Positions 8,762 through 17,002 of a DNA stretch of 22,589 bases are shown piece by piece (position 1 is the first letter of the stretch; each line of letters begins with the position of its first letter). Location of the stretch: assembly GCA_003194525.1 (NCBI GenBank), contig NBIV01000626.1:1-22589 (forward strand), written 5' to 3'. The position numbers and the translations under genes are program-made. This DNA comes from Gracilariopsis chorda (Eukaryota; Rhodophyta; Florideophyceae; Gracilariales; Gracilariaceae). The notes beneath the pieces are model-generated. The model made no database searches. It was not told the origin of the DNA and saw only the letters and a program-made list of their open reading frames with translations.

Positions 8762-10420
8762 TCAGCAGCCGGCTCGGCGCGGAGGTACCCCCTCTGGGGA
8801 AGCTTCCGCGCTAGCGCCGGTGTCCTCTACGTCCATCTCCCCGGGCTCTTCCGGATCGTTATCGACCATTGGGTCATCCCCGCCGTATGCGCGGTAGTAA
8901 TCGTCAGAATCGACGTACCCCACCGGGTGGTCTTCCGGCACATGCCGGGGCGCATCGCGAAGTTCGCGCGCCTCCTCGGAGGAAATTTCCCGGAACTCCC
9001 AGGGGTCGAAGTAGATAAAATCACCCGCAAGGGCGGTGTTTCTACCCAGTCCCGGGCCACCGGTGTTACCGCTGCCGCCATCCAGACGACCGCTTTGCTC
9101 CAGCGGGACCTCACTCCAGCTAACGCTGTCGATGTACCCAAGTAATTGGAGGACCTCTTCATTGTTGGCCTGGCCCCCAAGGGGGATGCGAAGATCCAGG
9201 TTTCGGATCGCTGCCCGCACGCGCGGTTGAAGGAACCAGAGACGATACTGGTCGTACGCCTCGTTGAGGATATAAGCCGCATTGCGGGCCGCCCACTCCG
9301 TAACCACTACGGACCACAACCCCGACCGGGGATCCTGCATGAGCAGTGAACCGAGGTACGTAAGTACCGGCGGAAGTTCTACGTAGCACCCCCGGCAGGC
9401 TTCATGGAAGCGCCACCACTCGGGGAGTGCTACATACCGACCTAGTCGGTGAGGCGGCGCAATCCGCTCTATCTCCACGTTCTGATACGGGATAAAGTAC
9501 CCGAATCGGGATCGCCAACGCCGCTCGTAGCGGATGAAGTTTTGGAGAAAGTTGGACCGGTATTGCCGGGGAAGGTACCTGAACTCCGCCCGAATAATCG
9601 GTCGCTCCCAGCAAAGGGCCTCTTGCCGCGCTGCGGGGAAATTCCTCCAAGCGAGGGTCTCGAGGCGGAACAGGTTCTCGCCGTACCCAATCTCCCCGCG
9701 AGTGCGGAAGTAGCTAATGTCGAAGCCAAACTCCGGTGGGACCGGTACATCGAACGGAGCCCGGCTCTGCCGTTGGTACGCCATGCGCGTCAGCGCGGTC
9801 TGCGCCGCAGCGACGGTCTCGCCCGAATTCCTTCGGAGGTGGTGACGCGGAATCGCGATCCGGTGACGCCAATCCCACGATGTGGTAACTGCTCTGGGCA
9901 GATCCCCCGGAAGGGTGTCTGAGCCATCCGCATAAGCGGTGACCAATCCCTCATTGAGGACGGCGACCGGGTGAAACCACGGGGCAAGGCGCAGGCGCGA
10001 CGCGTGATTCCGATTCATCGGGTTGAGCCCCACCAGGATGTTGTAGGTTGGCCAGTTGGACACCGGAGCGGTTCCGGAGGATCCCACCGAAGGTGGTAAT
10101 GCGAAGGGATGGTTGGCTTCAGCAGCCATATTTCCCGGTTGTACCGGAGGTTGATCGCCCTGAGGCAGGGGAGCTGACCGGAAACCGGTGGTGTATCGCC
10201 CGAGAGACCTCGGAGGTTGGCTGTTGTTGGTGATGTTGTTGTCGTTGTTCAATTCTCCCTCTTCGAGGGTGGTCATTGTTGTTTGTCGGAGTGCGCTCGG
10301 TGACGAGGAAGTGCTGATGCGAGGTGAGGAAATGACAGCTGCAGTAGCAGGAAGTGTTGACTCTGGTGCAGAGGGATTTACCGGAGAACCGGAGACGGCG
10401 CACGCGCTTTTATCACCCAT
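8762..10420 (-). CDS. Antisense ORF of the retrotransposon, unknown function (552 aa)
   Basis: This intact ORF runs from ATG 10420 to TGA 8762-8764, opposite to gag-pol. Its start lies only about 45 bp inside the polypurine tract, so its promoter may be antisense activity of the 3' LTR. I do not recognise the protein. Residues 1-115 are Ser/Pro/Asn-rich and probably disordered. Residues 120-450 look folded, rich in Trp, Tyr and Arg (for example WDWRHRIAIPRHH, RYVALPEWWRFHEACRGCY, WSVVVTEWAARNAAYIL). Residues 480-552 are strongly acidic (Asp/Glu). No signal peptide or membrane helix is evident, so it is not a normal envelope protein. Antisense ORFs downstream of pol are known in some plant Ty3/gypsy lineages (Tat-type such as Grande and RIRE2); whether this one is related cannot be judged by eye. 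An open frame this long in a recently inserted element argues for a real gene. Confidence 0.75.
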   Translation of the reverse strand: MGDKSACAVSGSPVNPSAPESTLPATAAVISSPRISTSSSPSALRQTTMTTLEEGELNNDNNITNNSQPPRSLGRYTTGFRSAPLPQGDQPPVQPGNMAAEANHPFALPPSVGSSGTAPVSNWPTYNILVGLNPMNRNHASRLRLAPWFHPVAVLNEGLVTAYADGSDTLPGDLPRAVTTSWDWRHRIAIPRHHLRRNSGETVAAAQTALTRMAYQRQSRAPFDVPVPPEFGFDISYFRTRGEIGYGENLFRLETLAWRNFPAARQEALCWERPIIRAEFRYLPRQYRSNFLQNFIRYERRWRSRFGYFIPYQNVEIERIAPPHRLGRYVALPEWWRFHEACRGCYVELPPVLTYLGSLLMQDPRSGLWSVVVTEWAARNAAYILNEAYDQYRLWFLQPRVRAAIRNLDLRIPLGGQANNEEVLQLLGYIDSVSWSEVPLEQSGRLDGGSGNTGGPGLGRNTALAGDFIYFDPWEFREISSEEARELRDAPRHVPEDHPVGYVDSDDYYRAYGGDDPMVDNDPEEPGEMDVEDTGASAEASPEGVPPRRAGC

Positions 10421-10464
10421 TTTCGTCTGGGAATCCTCCGCGTCCGCGGTCGTTTTCCCGTCTT

Positions 10465-10476
10465 AGGGGGGGGATA
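10465..10476 (+). other. Polypurine tract
   Basis: AGGGGGGGGATA, with eight consecutive G, lies directly before the TGAAGTG start of the 3' LTR. This is the expected position for the plus-strand primer of reverse transcription and helps to fix the LTR boundary. Confidence 0.85.
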
Positions 10477-11283
10477 TGAAGTGCAACGCCCTCAGGGAGG
10501 GATTCTTGGTACTTGATTGTTTTCCCGATATTATCGGTTGTGTAGTGTGTATATGAACTACGCCCCACAATGGTGGGTATGGACACGTGGGACACGGTTT
10601 TGGGTCAATTGGCGGTTGGCCACAGTAGTGGATGTTGCCACGGAATGTGGAGTATTTTAGTTAATTTTATTTATTATTTTCACACCCATTTCTGGGAAGC
10701 TAGTACTTAGTGCGACGGCGCACTGCCGTCGCACCAGTAAACCTTCCCCAACAAGGGACCCCAACCTGGGGAATTGGCTCTGAGCTTTACCGCCTCCGCG
10801 TGTTCTCAACTCCTCCTTGGAGGGAAGCACCGTAGTGTACGGAAGTTCACCCCCCTTGCACATCTAAAGGAGACCCATCATTGGGAGTACTAATTGTTCC
10901 AATCATATTGGTGTTTCGCCCTGTATAGGGAGTCCTGTCCACCGGCATTGCCGTATCTACTCGTCGCTCTCGCGACCCACTCGTCCTTCCTCTTTCCCCT
11001 TTTTAGGGTAGCACCTCCCGCTATCCGCGGCCCTCGTGTGCGCATCCGCTCACACACCCCCACTTACGTGGAAACATACCTCTACTGAGGATCACGCCCC
11101 GCTCACGCGGATACCGATTCTTCGCCTTCACCTCCCTGCGCGAGTCGCGACAGGTGTCCCTGGTCTTACAAACCGGCTTCGCCGTGACACCTCTGGGAGG
11201 GCTCTACCCAACTGGGTTCACCTCGTGAGAGGAAGATCCCGGACGTCTTTCGGTGTTTTTCCCCTTTGGGGCATTGCACCACA
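10477..11283 (+). repeat. 3' LTR, complete (807 bp)
   Basis: The LTR starts TGAAGTGC just after the polypurine tract and ends GCACCACA, where similarity with the 5' LTR stops. The ends form the usual TG...CA with an imperfect 8-bp inverted repeat (six of eight match). The left edge is confirmed independently, because the inverted partial copy at 11284-11620 ends at exactly this point. U3 contains TATATGAA near 10550, a possible but unproven TATA element, and an AT-rich patch near 10660-10680. It carries palindromes CCGATA-T-TATCGG (10525-10537) and CCCAC-AATG-GTGGG (10564-10577). Confidence 0.95.
10710..10734. repeat. Long perfect hairpin in the LTR
   Basis: The arm GTGCGACGGC (10710-10719) is exactly complementary to 10725-10734 around a 5-nt loop. 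It is the longest perfect stem I found in the element. The inverted LTR copy repeats it at 11363-11387. It could be an RNA structure of the LTR transcript or a protein-binding palindrome. Confidence 0.8.
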
Positions 11284-11620
11284 GGAGTTGAGAACACGCG
11301 GAGGCGGTAAAGCTCAGAGCCAATTCCCCAGGTTGGGGTCCCTTGTTGGGGAAGGTTTACTGGTGCGACGGCAGTGCGCCGTCGCACTAAGTACTAGCTT
11401 CCCAGAAATGGGTGTGAAAATAATAAATAAAATTAACTAAAATACTCCACATTCCGTGGCAACATCCACTACTGTGGCCAACCGCCAATTGACCCAAAAC
11501 CGTGTCCCACGTGTCCATACCCACCATTGTGGGGCGTAGTTCATATACACACTACACAACCGATAATATCGGGAAAACAATCAAGTACCAAGAATCCCTC
11601 CCTGAGGGCGTTGCACTTCA
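11284..11620 (-). repeat. Inverted partial LTR abutting the 3' LTR
   Basis: This is the reverse complement of 10477-10813, equal in length (337 bp) and with no difference that I could find. It starts at the base after the 3' LTR and ends with ...GCACTTCA, the complement of the LTR 5' end, after which AT-rich DNA begins. The simplest reading is that the full element inserted in opposite orientation into an LTR of the same family; self-integration or a fold-back artefact are alternatives. With the 3' LTR it forms a 337-bp inverted repeat around a 470-bp spacer. Confidence 0.93.
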
Positions 11621-11991
11621 GAATTTCTACTGAAAAATATTTCAAGTATTTAGATTAGTTACATTTGCTAGTAATGTTTTGAAATCATTGGAGAATCAAT
11701 ACCATTGTGAGATAAATCTATTTTGCTATATATGCTGTCAAACATTGTTCTATTTTTATTGATATTTAAACATACCCAACCTTGGTTTTCTAATCGATGT
11801 TAACAGCATCTGCGCTTTACAAAACCTTCTGATAACAGGGCTCGTAACAGTCACATTACATATATTACGATTCATATACGATTGTTTCTTAGTAACATTC
11901 AAATATATCTGTAGATTGCACATGGTACAATAGAGGTGTTTTGAAAGCAAGCACCATCAGGTACTAATTTGATTTAGTTTTTGGTTGTTGT
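11621..11991. other. AT-rich DNA without recognisable gene
   Basis: Base composition changes abruptly at the inverted LTR end. I see no coding region, no RNA gene and no dense mini-hairpins here. It is probably older host DNA or a decayed repeat. Confidence 0.6.
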
Positions 11992-12077
11992 CTGACCTCA
12001 TACGAGGTCAGCAAGCCGGTCGGATAGACACTAGTGTCTATCGGACCGGTGCGCTGACCTCATATGAGGTCAGCGCA
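11992..12077. repeat. Cluster of three long palindromes
   Basis: Three palindromes lie side by side. At 11992-12011 arms of CTGACCTC flank a 4-nt centre. At 12016-12049 a 34-bp palindrome has a single internal mismatch pair. At 12050-12077 a 28-bp palindrome is perfect and centres on TGACCTCATATGAGGTCA. The outer two share the same core. Related half-sites (TGACCTCATATGAG at 14827-14840 and TGACCTCATA at 14851-14860) lie on the far side of the piggyBac gene, so the motif may mark the ends of that element. Confidence 0.85.
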
Positions 12078-12192
12078 ACGGCCCGCAAAATTAAAAAAAA
12101 ATTGAAATCTGATCCGCATGGTCCCACATTTCAAATTTCGAACTTGAAACATGGCTAACCAGGTGGTCTTTGAACTATAAGTACTTGTAGAA

Positions 12193-12270
12193 GACGATCA
12201 CTGAGCCATAACAGCAGCTCAGTGGTCGTCAGGTCACATGCGAGCAAATAAACATGAGTTCGAACCTCGC
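12193..12270 (+). ncRNA. tRNA-like / SINE-head-like sequence
   Basis: AGCTCAGTGG (12216-12225) resembles the polymerase III A box, and AGTTCGAACCT (12257-12267) the B box, at a tRNA-like distance. The A box lies in the 3' arm of a 14-bp stem, GACGATCACTGAGC (12193-12206) with 12217-12230, with one T-G wobble and a 10-nt loop. A proper acceptor and anticodon arm are not apparent, so this is not a functional tRNA. The remaining sequence at 12078-12552 shows nothing else that I recognise. Confidence 0.35.
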
Positions 12271-12552
12271 TGAGTTTACATAAACTCCAAACCTCCTTCG
12301 GGAGCTCGACTAATTCTAAATATATTTAAATTCTCAGAACGTTTTTAACACCCACTTGAACAGCAGAAGAGTACGGTGACATCTGTTAAAGGGGCAGTTT
12401 CGTCATAGAGTTTAAATAATCTAGGAAGTCTAAATAACGCGGATTGAATTAGCACATTGCTAAAGGTAAAATGAACTTATTGTTAACTTTTGCATTCAAA
12501 CATACATTTTTAATATAAAAAACGAAGGTTGAAAAGGTTGTTGACATCTTCA

Positions 12553-14655
12553 TCAGCTTCTGAACTTCATTATAACGTGATACTCTTCAATGTGTTTCAT
12601 AAAACAATCTCTATTAGTACCAGTGTGACATAAAAGCACTTCTTTTTCCTTTCTGATATAGCACCCAGAACATAAAAACTGGGTATTTGTATTACGTTTG
12701 CAGAAATTGCATCGTCCTTGATATAAAGATTTTGTAATCTTGCCATGCTTGTTTTTTCTCATTCTATTCGTCTGCATTAAATGCAAGCCAGTGCATGCAA
12801 ACATTGGCTTCTCATGAACATTTTCACATTCTTTCCCATCTCTACTCATTAGACCTGTGGTATCCGATGTATTCTCAATTAGTTTATCAGCCAGTTGGAA
12901 ATAGAAGTGGTGCGGACTTTTCACGTTTCTGGTTCCCTTTGCGGCTTTGTACAACTTCCAGGCGTCCACAATACAAATCAATAAAAGAGAGCAATTCACT
13001 CGAAATGACCACTCTTTCACTTCAATTTTCTTCTCCAGATTCAGATCATCTTGTCTGCATCCGTTATGGCAATCGACCATTGAACAGTTTTTGTAATACT
13101 CTTCACACACTTCGGGAATTGTGATCTCCAATTTCACTTTTTCAGAAATATTTCCCTCCCGTCTCTACCTTTCTCGAATAATAGGAGAACCAGGAATAAC
13201 AGTGCTAGAGGTTGATACGAAATACCTTCTTTCTCTGTCCATCCACATTATAGCCATTACATCATTATTGATAATGCTTCCTTTTGATAGCATAGATACA
13301 GAATCTCCCCTGTCGGATAGAGTAGTTTCAGAGAGATGTGTCATAGGATATTCACGAGTAGAATTTTTGACAACTCCAGTAAACCTTAAACCTTTCTCCA
13401 GTAATGCTTTCGCGGTACTGACAGACGCAAAAAAGGATTCTGCACATGCCAACCTTTCTGATCCAAACCATGGTTGCACTCATCGAAGTAAGACTGCCGT
13501 TCTATGGGCGTTATCAGAATCAAAAACTTGTTCCGGAATATTTGCACCCATATTGAGCTCAATATTCAGCATTATGCCACTTCGTGCACAACATACGGCC
13601 TTCATTTTAAGACCATTTTCCGGCTTTCTATCTAATGCCGTGTAGTGTGGAGGCCCGACATCAATCCAATTACCGCCTAATCCGTACCATCTTGACATTC
13701 GTTCGTCAACACATAAGGCATGTGATGGCGTGACAAAAAACCGACGATGGTCATTGATTGCCCTCACAAAATCTGCTACAAAAGACCAACACGCGATTCC
13801 CTGCTCTTCAGTCACACCATTTCCGCTGAAGCATACTGCACTTCCAAGCATTTCAAATCTGTTCCGTGACATTGCAAGACCAATATTTGGCTGAGGAATA
13901 AACTTAGAAAAATGCTTGAGGCTCCAAAGATCCCTTCTGTTAGAGAACTCAATGCGACTCATGAGGATAAGCATTCCAAAGAATTTGAGCAATTCTCCCC
14001 CTGAAGTCCTCCGAACGTCTTTGCTTTCTAACCTAAAATTTGTTCTGTTCACTATGAACTGCAAATGCTGCATAGGGAGCATCCAAAGGAAGAAAGCTAA
14101 TGCACTCATGTTTGGATAAACGTGACGTGGTGAGATAAAATCTCAGGCTGGGCCAACCACTTTCCACTGATGCATTTGCATACAACCATTCAGAGGACTC
14201 AAAGTCGTACAGGTTTCCCAAACACGACCATTAATCACAGTTGATTGGACAGGTGCATTTTCGCTTAATGAAATGGTTTGCGGCTGCAAAACTTGCATCT
14301 GAGATGGTGTCACAAAAGCATCTTCCTCGACATTTTGCATATTAATGGGTTCAACCTCGGTAATAAGCTCTTCTGCAGCGTTCAAGGCTTCGTCAACACC
14401 GGTATCTAGTTTTACACTAGATAGAGGTAGAGTTACCTCTTTTTCTCGGTTCGGTAGACTAAACTTCACATTCAGAAAAGTGAGATTTCGATTGTTGACC
14501 TTTCGAATGTCAACATTGAGGACAGAACCTTGTACCGTTGTTGACTTTCATAGATATCGATAGTAAAGTTTGCATTCAGCGTCATTTGTAACCAGACGAC
14601 CACGGCTGTTGACAGTTTTTCCAACACTTCTGCGAAGATCTGTGGACGGGGCCAT
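12553..14655 (-). pseudogene. piggyBac-family transposase, full frame with four in-frame stops
   Basis: Starting at ATG 14655 (MAPSTDLRRSVGK...), one reading frame runs about 700 codons to TGA 12553-12555 without any frameshift. It is interrupted by TGA 14548-14550, TGA 14143-14145, TGA 13480-13482 and TAG 13165-13167. The N-terminal part is acidic. The DDE_Tnp_1_7 (piggyBac) core follows: first catalytic Asp in ALCVDERMSRWYG (codon 13705-13707), second site in ACAESFFASV, where the usual Asp is Glu (13438-13440), and third Asp in MWMDRERRYFVST (13237-13239). A Cys-rich C-terminal zinc-ribbon-like domain (CNFC, CSGC, then Cys/His) fits the family. TTAA sites occur at 12091, 14820 and 14844, but the element ends are not settled. 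The stops make it inactive. CGA to TGA and CAG to TAG changes would explain them, but that is inference. Confidence 0.88.
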
Positions 14656-14899
14656 TGTGTACGAATGTTGTTGACGATAGTGCTTGATGTGACAGCTACG
14701 ACTGTTGGTGATGTGTTGTGGACATGGTTCAGCGCTTACGACGGAGAAGACATGATGAGAAGATCAAAGTGAAAAGGTTTTTGGAAAAGTTTTAAGGTTT
14801 TGATAAAGTTCTAGAGTAATTAAAAATGACCTCATATGAGTAATTAAAATTGACCTCATAGTTTTTGCAAGAGCAGCTTCGAGTACTGCAATCGCCCTT
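14656..14899. other. Upstream region of piggyBac gene with half-palindromes
   Basis: Between the transposase start and the next gene the sequence holds TGACCTCATATGAG (14827-14840) and TGACCTCATA (14851-14860), which match the long palindromes left of the transposase. TTAA occurs at 14820-14823 and 14844-14847, compatible with piggyBac target sites. No coding region is seen. Confidence 0.45.
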
Positions 14900-16393
14900 T
14901 CAGTTGTAGCACTTGATAACGCTCTTTATGCAGTTCAATATCGTTTGCATATCCTTCTTTTCCTCAAGTACCACAGTTCCATCCTTCATATACCCCTCCC
15001 TCTCGGTAGCAGCACCCACCGTTGCATCTGACAGATCTATATCATCAGCTCTACCCCAATACTTCATCACAACGAAATCCGCCCTTCCGCAGTGTAACAT
15101 GATATGTACGTTGTGTGGCAGCAGTCTATTAGTCGTGTCAGCATTGTGGGCCACAAAGTTTCTTACATCAACCCACCAGGTGGCACTTTCCACGGCTTCC
15201 TCACTAACAAAGAACGACCTCCTCAGCGAAACAATCTCCCGCGTACTCAGTGTGCCTCGGCCAACCTCTTGCGTTATAAATCGGCGTCGATCACCCTCGG
15301 TGCAGAACTTGGACTTTCCATATCGCGCAAGATATAGAATGCAGAACAGAAAGTCCGCCTCTTCGCGCCTTGCGAGCATTGGGGGAGCAAGGCTTTTCCC
15401 GTATGTACGGAACATTTTTAAAGCACCCCAGAATGTGTCATGTTGCAACCCATATATGGATGGGGTAAAGTCGCATCCAGCCAAGCAGTACATTGCTGCA
15501 ACGCTGCGGCCACAGGTACGCATAGATTGCAACGCCGCGATGGCCAGATCCAAATTATGAAGTGTATCAATCAATACATGTAGAACACCCCTTCCATGCA
15601 TGTATGGGTTACTCATAAGAATTACGAACATGTCCGTGTCGTCAGATACTATCAGAGTTTGACATTCAGTATTCCATGCATTCCTCCCATCACCGCCAAC
15701 GCCGCCCCCTACACGTCCCGGGACCTGACCTCCGTTTCTCTGGCTGACTTCCGGCGAGACGTATTGTTTCGTCACCGCAACAAACCTCGTCTCTGACTCC
15801 CCGTGTCTAATATCAGCGCTGCCAACGGTGGCATTACCATTGGTGTCAAATATTACGCACCTTGATCTTGGAACTGCAAACATGTCTCCGTTTGTGTTCC
15901 TACCTTGCACCCTCCTCTTCAATGTAACTCGCCCTTTCATAACAGCTTCTCTCGTATCTCATGGCAATCTGAAAGACTTGAATTGCGAAGACATGCTCTT
16001 AGCAAAGGCTGCTACAGTGCCACAGAACAAATGCAGCGATGCCAGTTCGTCCTTTTACTCCCTGTCCGTCAATCGAGATATCCATGGAACATATAAATCT
16101 TCATCGAATACAATGCGTGGACAGCTTCCCGTTCTTCCTTGCTCAATCTCGTCTCCCGGTGCCTCCCTTCCCACTCTGCTTGGATCCCTTCTGTCCTGTT
16201 CTGCCCTCTTGTGTGCTGAAACAAAGTTAGGGTCATCAACATGTACATGGAGTTGTCTAAACAGCTGGGCCCGTGGGCCGGTCACCCAAGGTCGAAGGCC
16301 CTTTTTCATTTGGGTCATTCTGGCATCAGGCGAGCGACAGGGTCTTTTCTTGAATGCCCGCGCTAGTGACACCAGAAACGTTGTTTGAACAGG
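14900..16393 (-). pseudogene. XPG/FEN1-like PIN-nuclease domain gene, with in-frame stops
   Basis: The main open part runs from ATG 15940 to 14900 (346 codons). It contains TLIVSDDTDMFVILM (about residues 95-109) and YCLAGCDFTPSIYG (about 151-164). These resemble the acidic I-region and the helix-hairpin-helix start (G-C/S-D-Y/F-T-P-G-I) of XPG/FEN1-family nucleases, so a structure-specific DNA nuclease or a derivative is the best guess. The same frame continues upstream through TGA 15959-15961 and TAA 16055-16057 to about 16393. It includes RIVFDEDLYVPWISRL, which could correspond to the XPG N-region. Reading through without frameshift but with two stops suggests a gene lost by point mutation. 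It lies head-to-head with the J-domain gene, about 260 bp apart, so both could belong to one mobile element. The assignment is moderate because it rests on two motifs. Confidence 0.5.
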
Positions 16394-16651
16394 CTAATGA
16401 CTCTGCGCGTATGGTGCAGTTAGGAGGTGAACAGTCACCTTGTTTGTCAGATCGGCATAGTGACTTATTGCTTGTCACCCTCCGTTTTCGCAAGGCATGT
16501 AGATGTACCCTTTTGCAATTTCAAGTCACTTTTGCACACTGAATGTTCCACTTGTGTGCCTAGACTCACACCCCTGACCCACACTTTGTCTCGATCACAC
16601 CTCTAGCCGCACCATTTCCATCTCTCAATTTGTGCGCAATACACCCAGAAA

Positions 16652-17002
16652 ATGGCTTCAAGTGTTCTTCCATCAACAACATATACCGCCTTTTCCCACA
16701 TTGAAAACACAGATGACTGCACAACTCTTGCCGAGCTCTTTTGCCTACGAACACAATCGAGGCTGAGCATGTTTCGCAAGTCATTTCTCCGCCTATCGCT
16801 TCTCGTACACCCCGATCGCGGCGGTAACGATGACCCAGAACGAGCAAAAGAGTGCATGCAGATCATCTCTAGAGGCTTCGAACAAGCAGAAAACGAAGCA
16901 CTCATTACGGCCTGGGGAGAGAGTGAAGCAGTTTCTGGGGACTTTCTGTTGAAAAGGGACGTTTACTTTTGTTTGCGCACCAGCGAGCGTGAGAAAGAGT
17001 AA
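16652..17002 (+). CDS. Small J-domain (DnaJ-like) protein, possibly the N-terminus of a larger gene
   Basis: ATG 16652 lies in a good context (AAAATGG). The 116-residue product has a J-domain-like core: helix II FRKSFLRLSLLV, then HPDRGG with His53-Pro54-Asp55, then a third helix (ERAKECMQIISRGFEQAENEA). The HPD motif is what stimulates Hsp70 ATPase. The frame ends at TAA 17000-17002, but it continues directly beyond the stop as ERKMHILEEREHRR and then a proline-rich region. The stop may therefore be a recent mutation in a longer gene. The overall shape, a short J-domain followed by a disordered tail, could belong to a host co-chaperone or to a transposon protein. Confidence 0.6.
   Translation: MASSVLPSTTYTAFSHIENTDDCTTLAELFCLRTQSRLSMFRKSFLRLSLLVHPDRGGNDDPERAKECMQIISRGFEQAENEALITAWGESEAVSGDFLLKRDVYFCLRTSEREKE

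Larger units (their letters stand above)
1..10813. repeat. Element-wide array of short perfect inverted repeats (mini-hairpins)
   Basis: Perfect arms of about 4-7 bp around loops of about 1-7 nt recur every 20-30 bp throughout the LTR, gag, pol, linker, spacer and antisense gene. Hand-checked examples with arms of at least 5: 110-122, 4509-4523 (GATGATA-T-TATCATC), 4527-4540, 4554-4568 (CACGTC-CGA-GACGTG), 4598-4610, 4623-4639 (TTCACAG-ATA-CTGTGAA), 4658-4670, 4782-4794, 4883-4895, 4925-4937, 4947-4960, 4967-4980, 5002-5013, 5044-5062, 5069-5081, 8427-8439, 8460-8472, 8525-8537, 9436-9450 (ACCGAC-CTA-GTCGGT), 10084-10096, 10257-10269, 10525-10537, 10564-10577. Arm sequences differ from unit to unit, so this is not one dispersed repeat but a recurring shape. 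Confidence 0.85.
1..11283 (+). mobile_element. Ty3/gypsy-type chromodomain LTR retrotransposon, nearly complete
   Basis: The element runs from a truncated 5' LTR at the window edge to the end of the 3' LTR. Order: LTR, primer-binding site, gag, pol (protease, RT, RNase H, integrase, chromodomain), antisense ORF, polypurine tract, LTR. Integrase after RT/RNase H is the Ty3/gypsy (Metaviridae) order, and the C-terminal chromodomain places it near the chromoviruses. The LTR copies differ at only about five places over some 490 bp, three of them 1-2 nt indels, so the insertion looks recent. About 314 bp of the 5' LTR lie outside the window. The element is GC-rich compared with the DNA to its right. 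A large antisense gene and saturation with small palindromes set it apart from textbook Ty3 elements. Confidence 0.95.

Noticed and set aside
8762..10420. The antisense ORF as an envelope gene
   Set aside because: It is on the wrong strand and has no signal peptide, transmembrane helix or fusion-type region.
1..11620. A DIRS-like element with inverted or split repeats
   Set aside because: Pol has a DD35E integrase and no tyrosine recombinase is seen, and normal direct LTRs with primer site and polypurine tract are present. The inverted piece is a partial LTR.
15828..16388. Plus-strand open frame of 186 codons
   Set aside because: It lies opposite the nuclease-like gene, shows only generic Ser/Leu-rich composition, and is best explained as a shadow of the minus-strand frame.
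12553..16393. TGA reassigned to an amino acid
   Set aside because: TAG and TAA interrupt the same genes too, and they look like decayed transposon genes; pol and the antisense ORF use stops normally.
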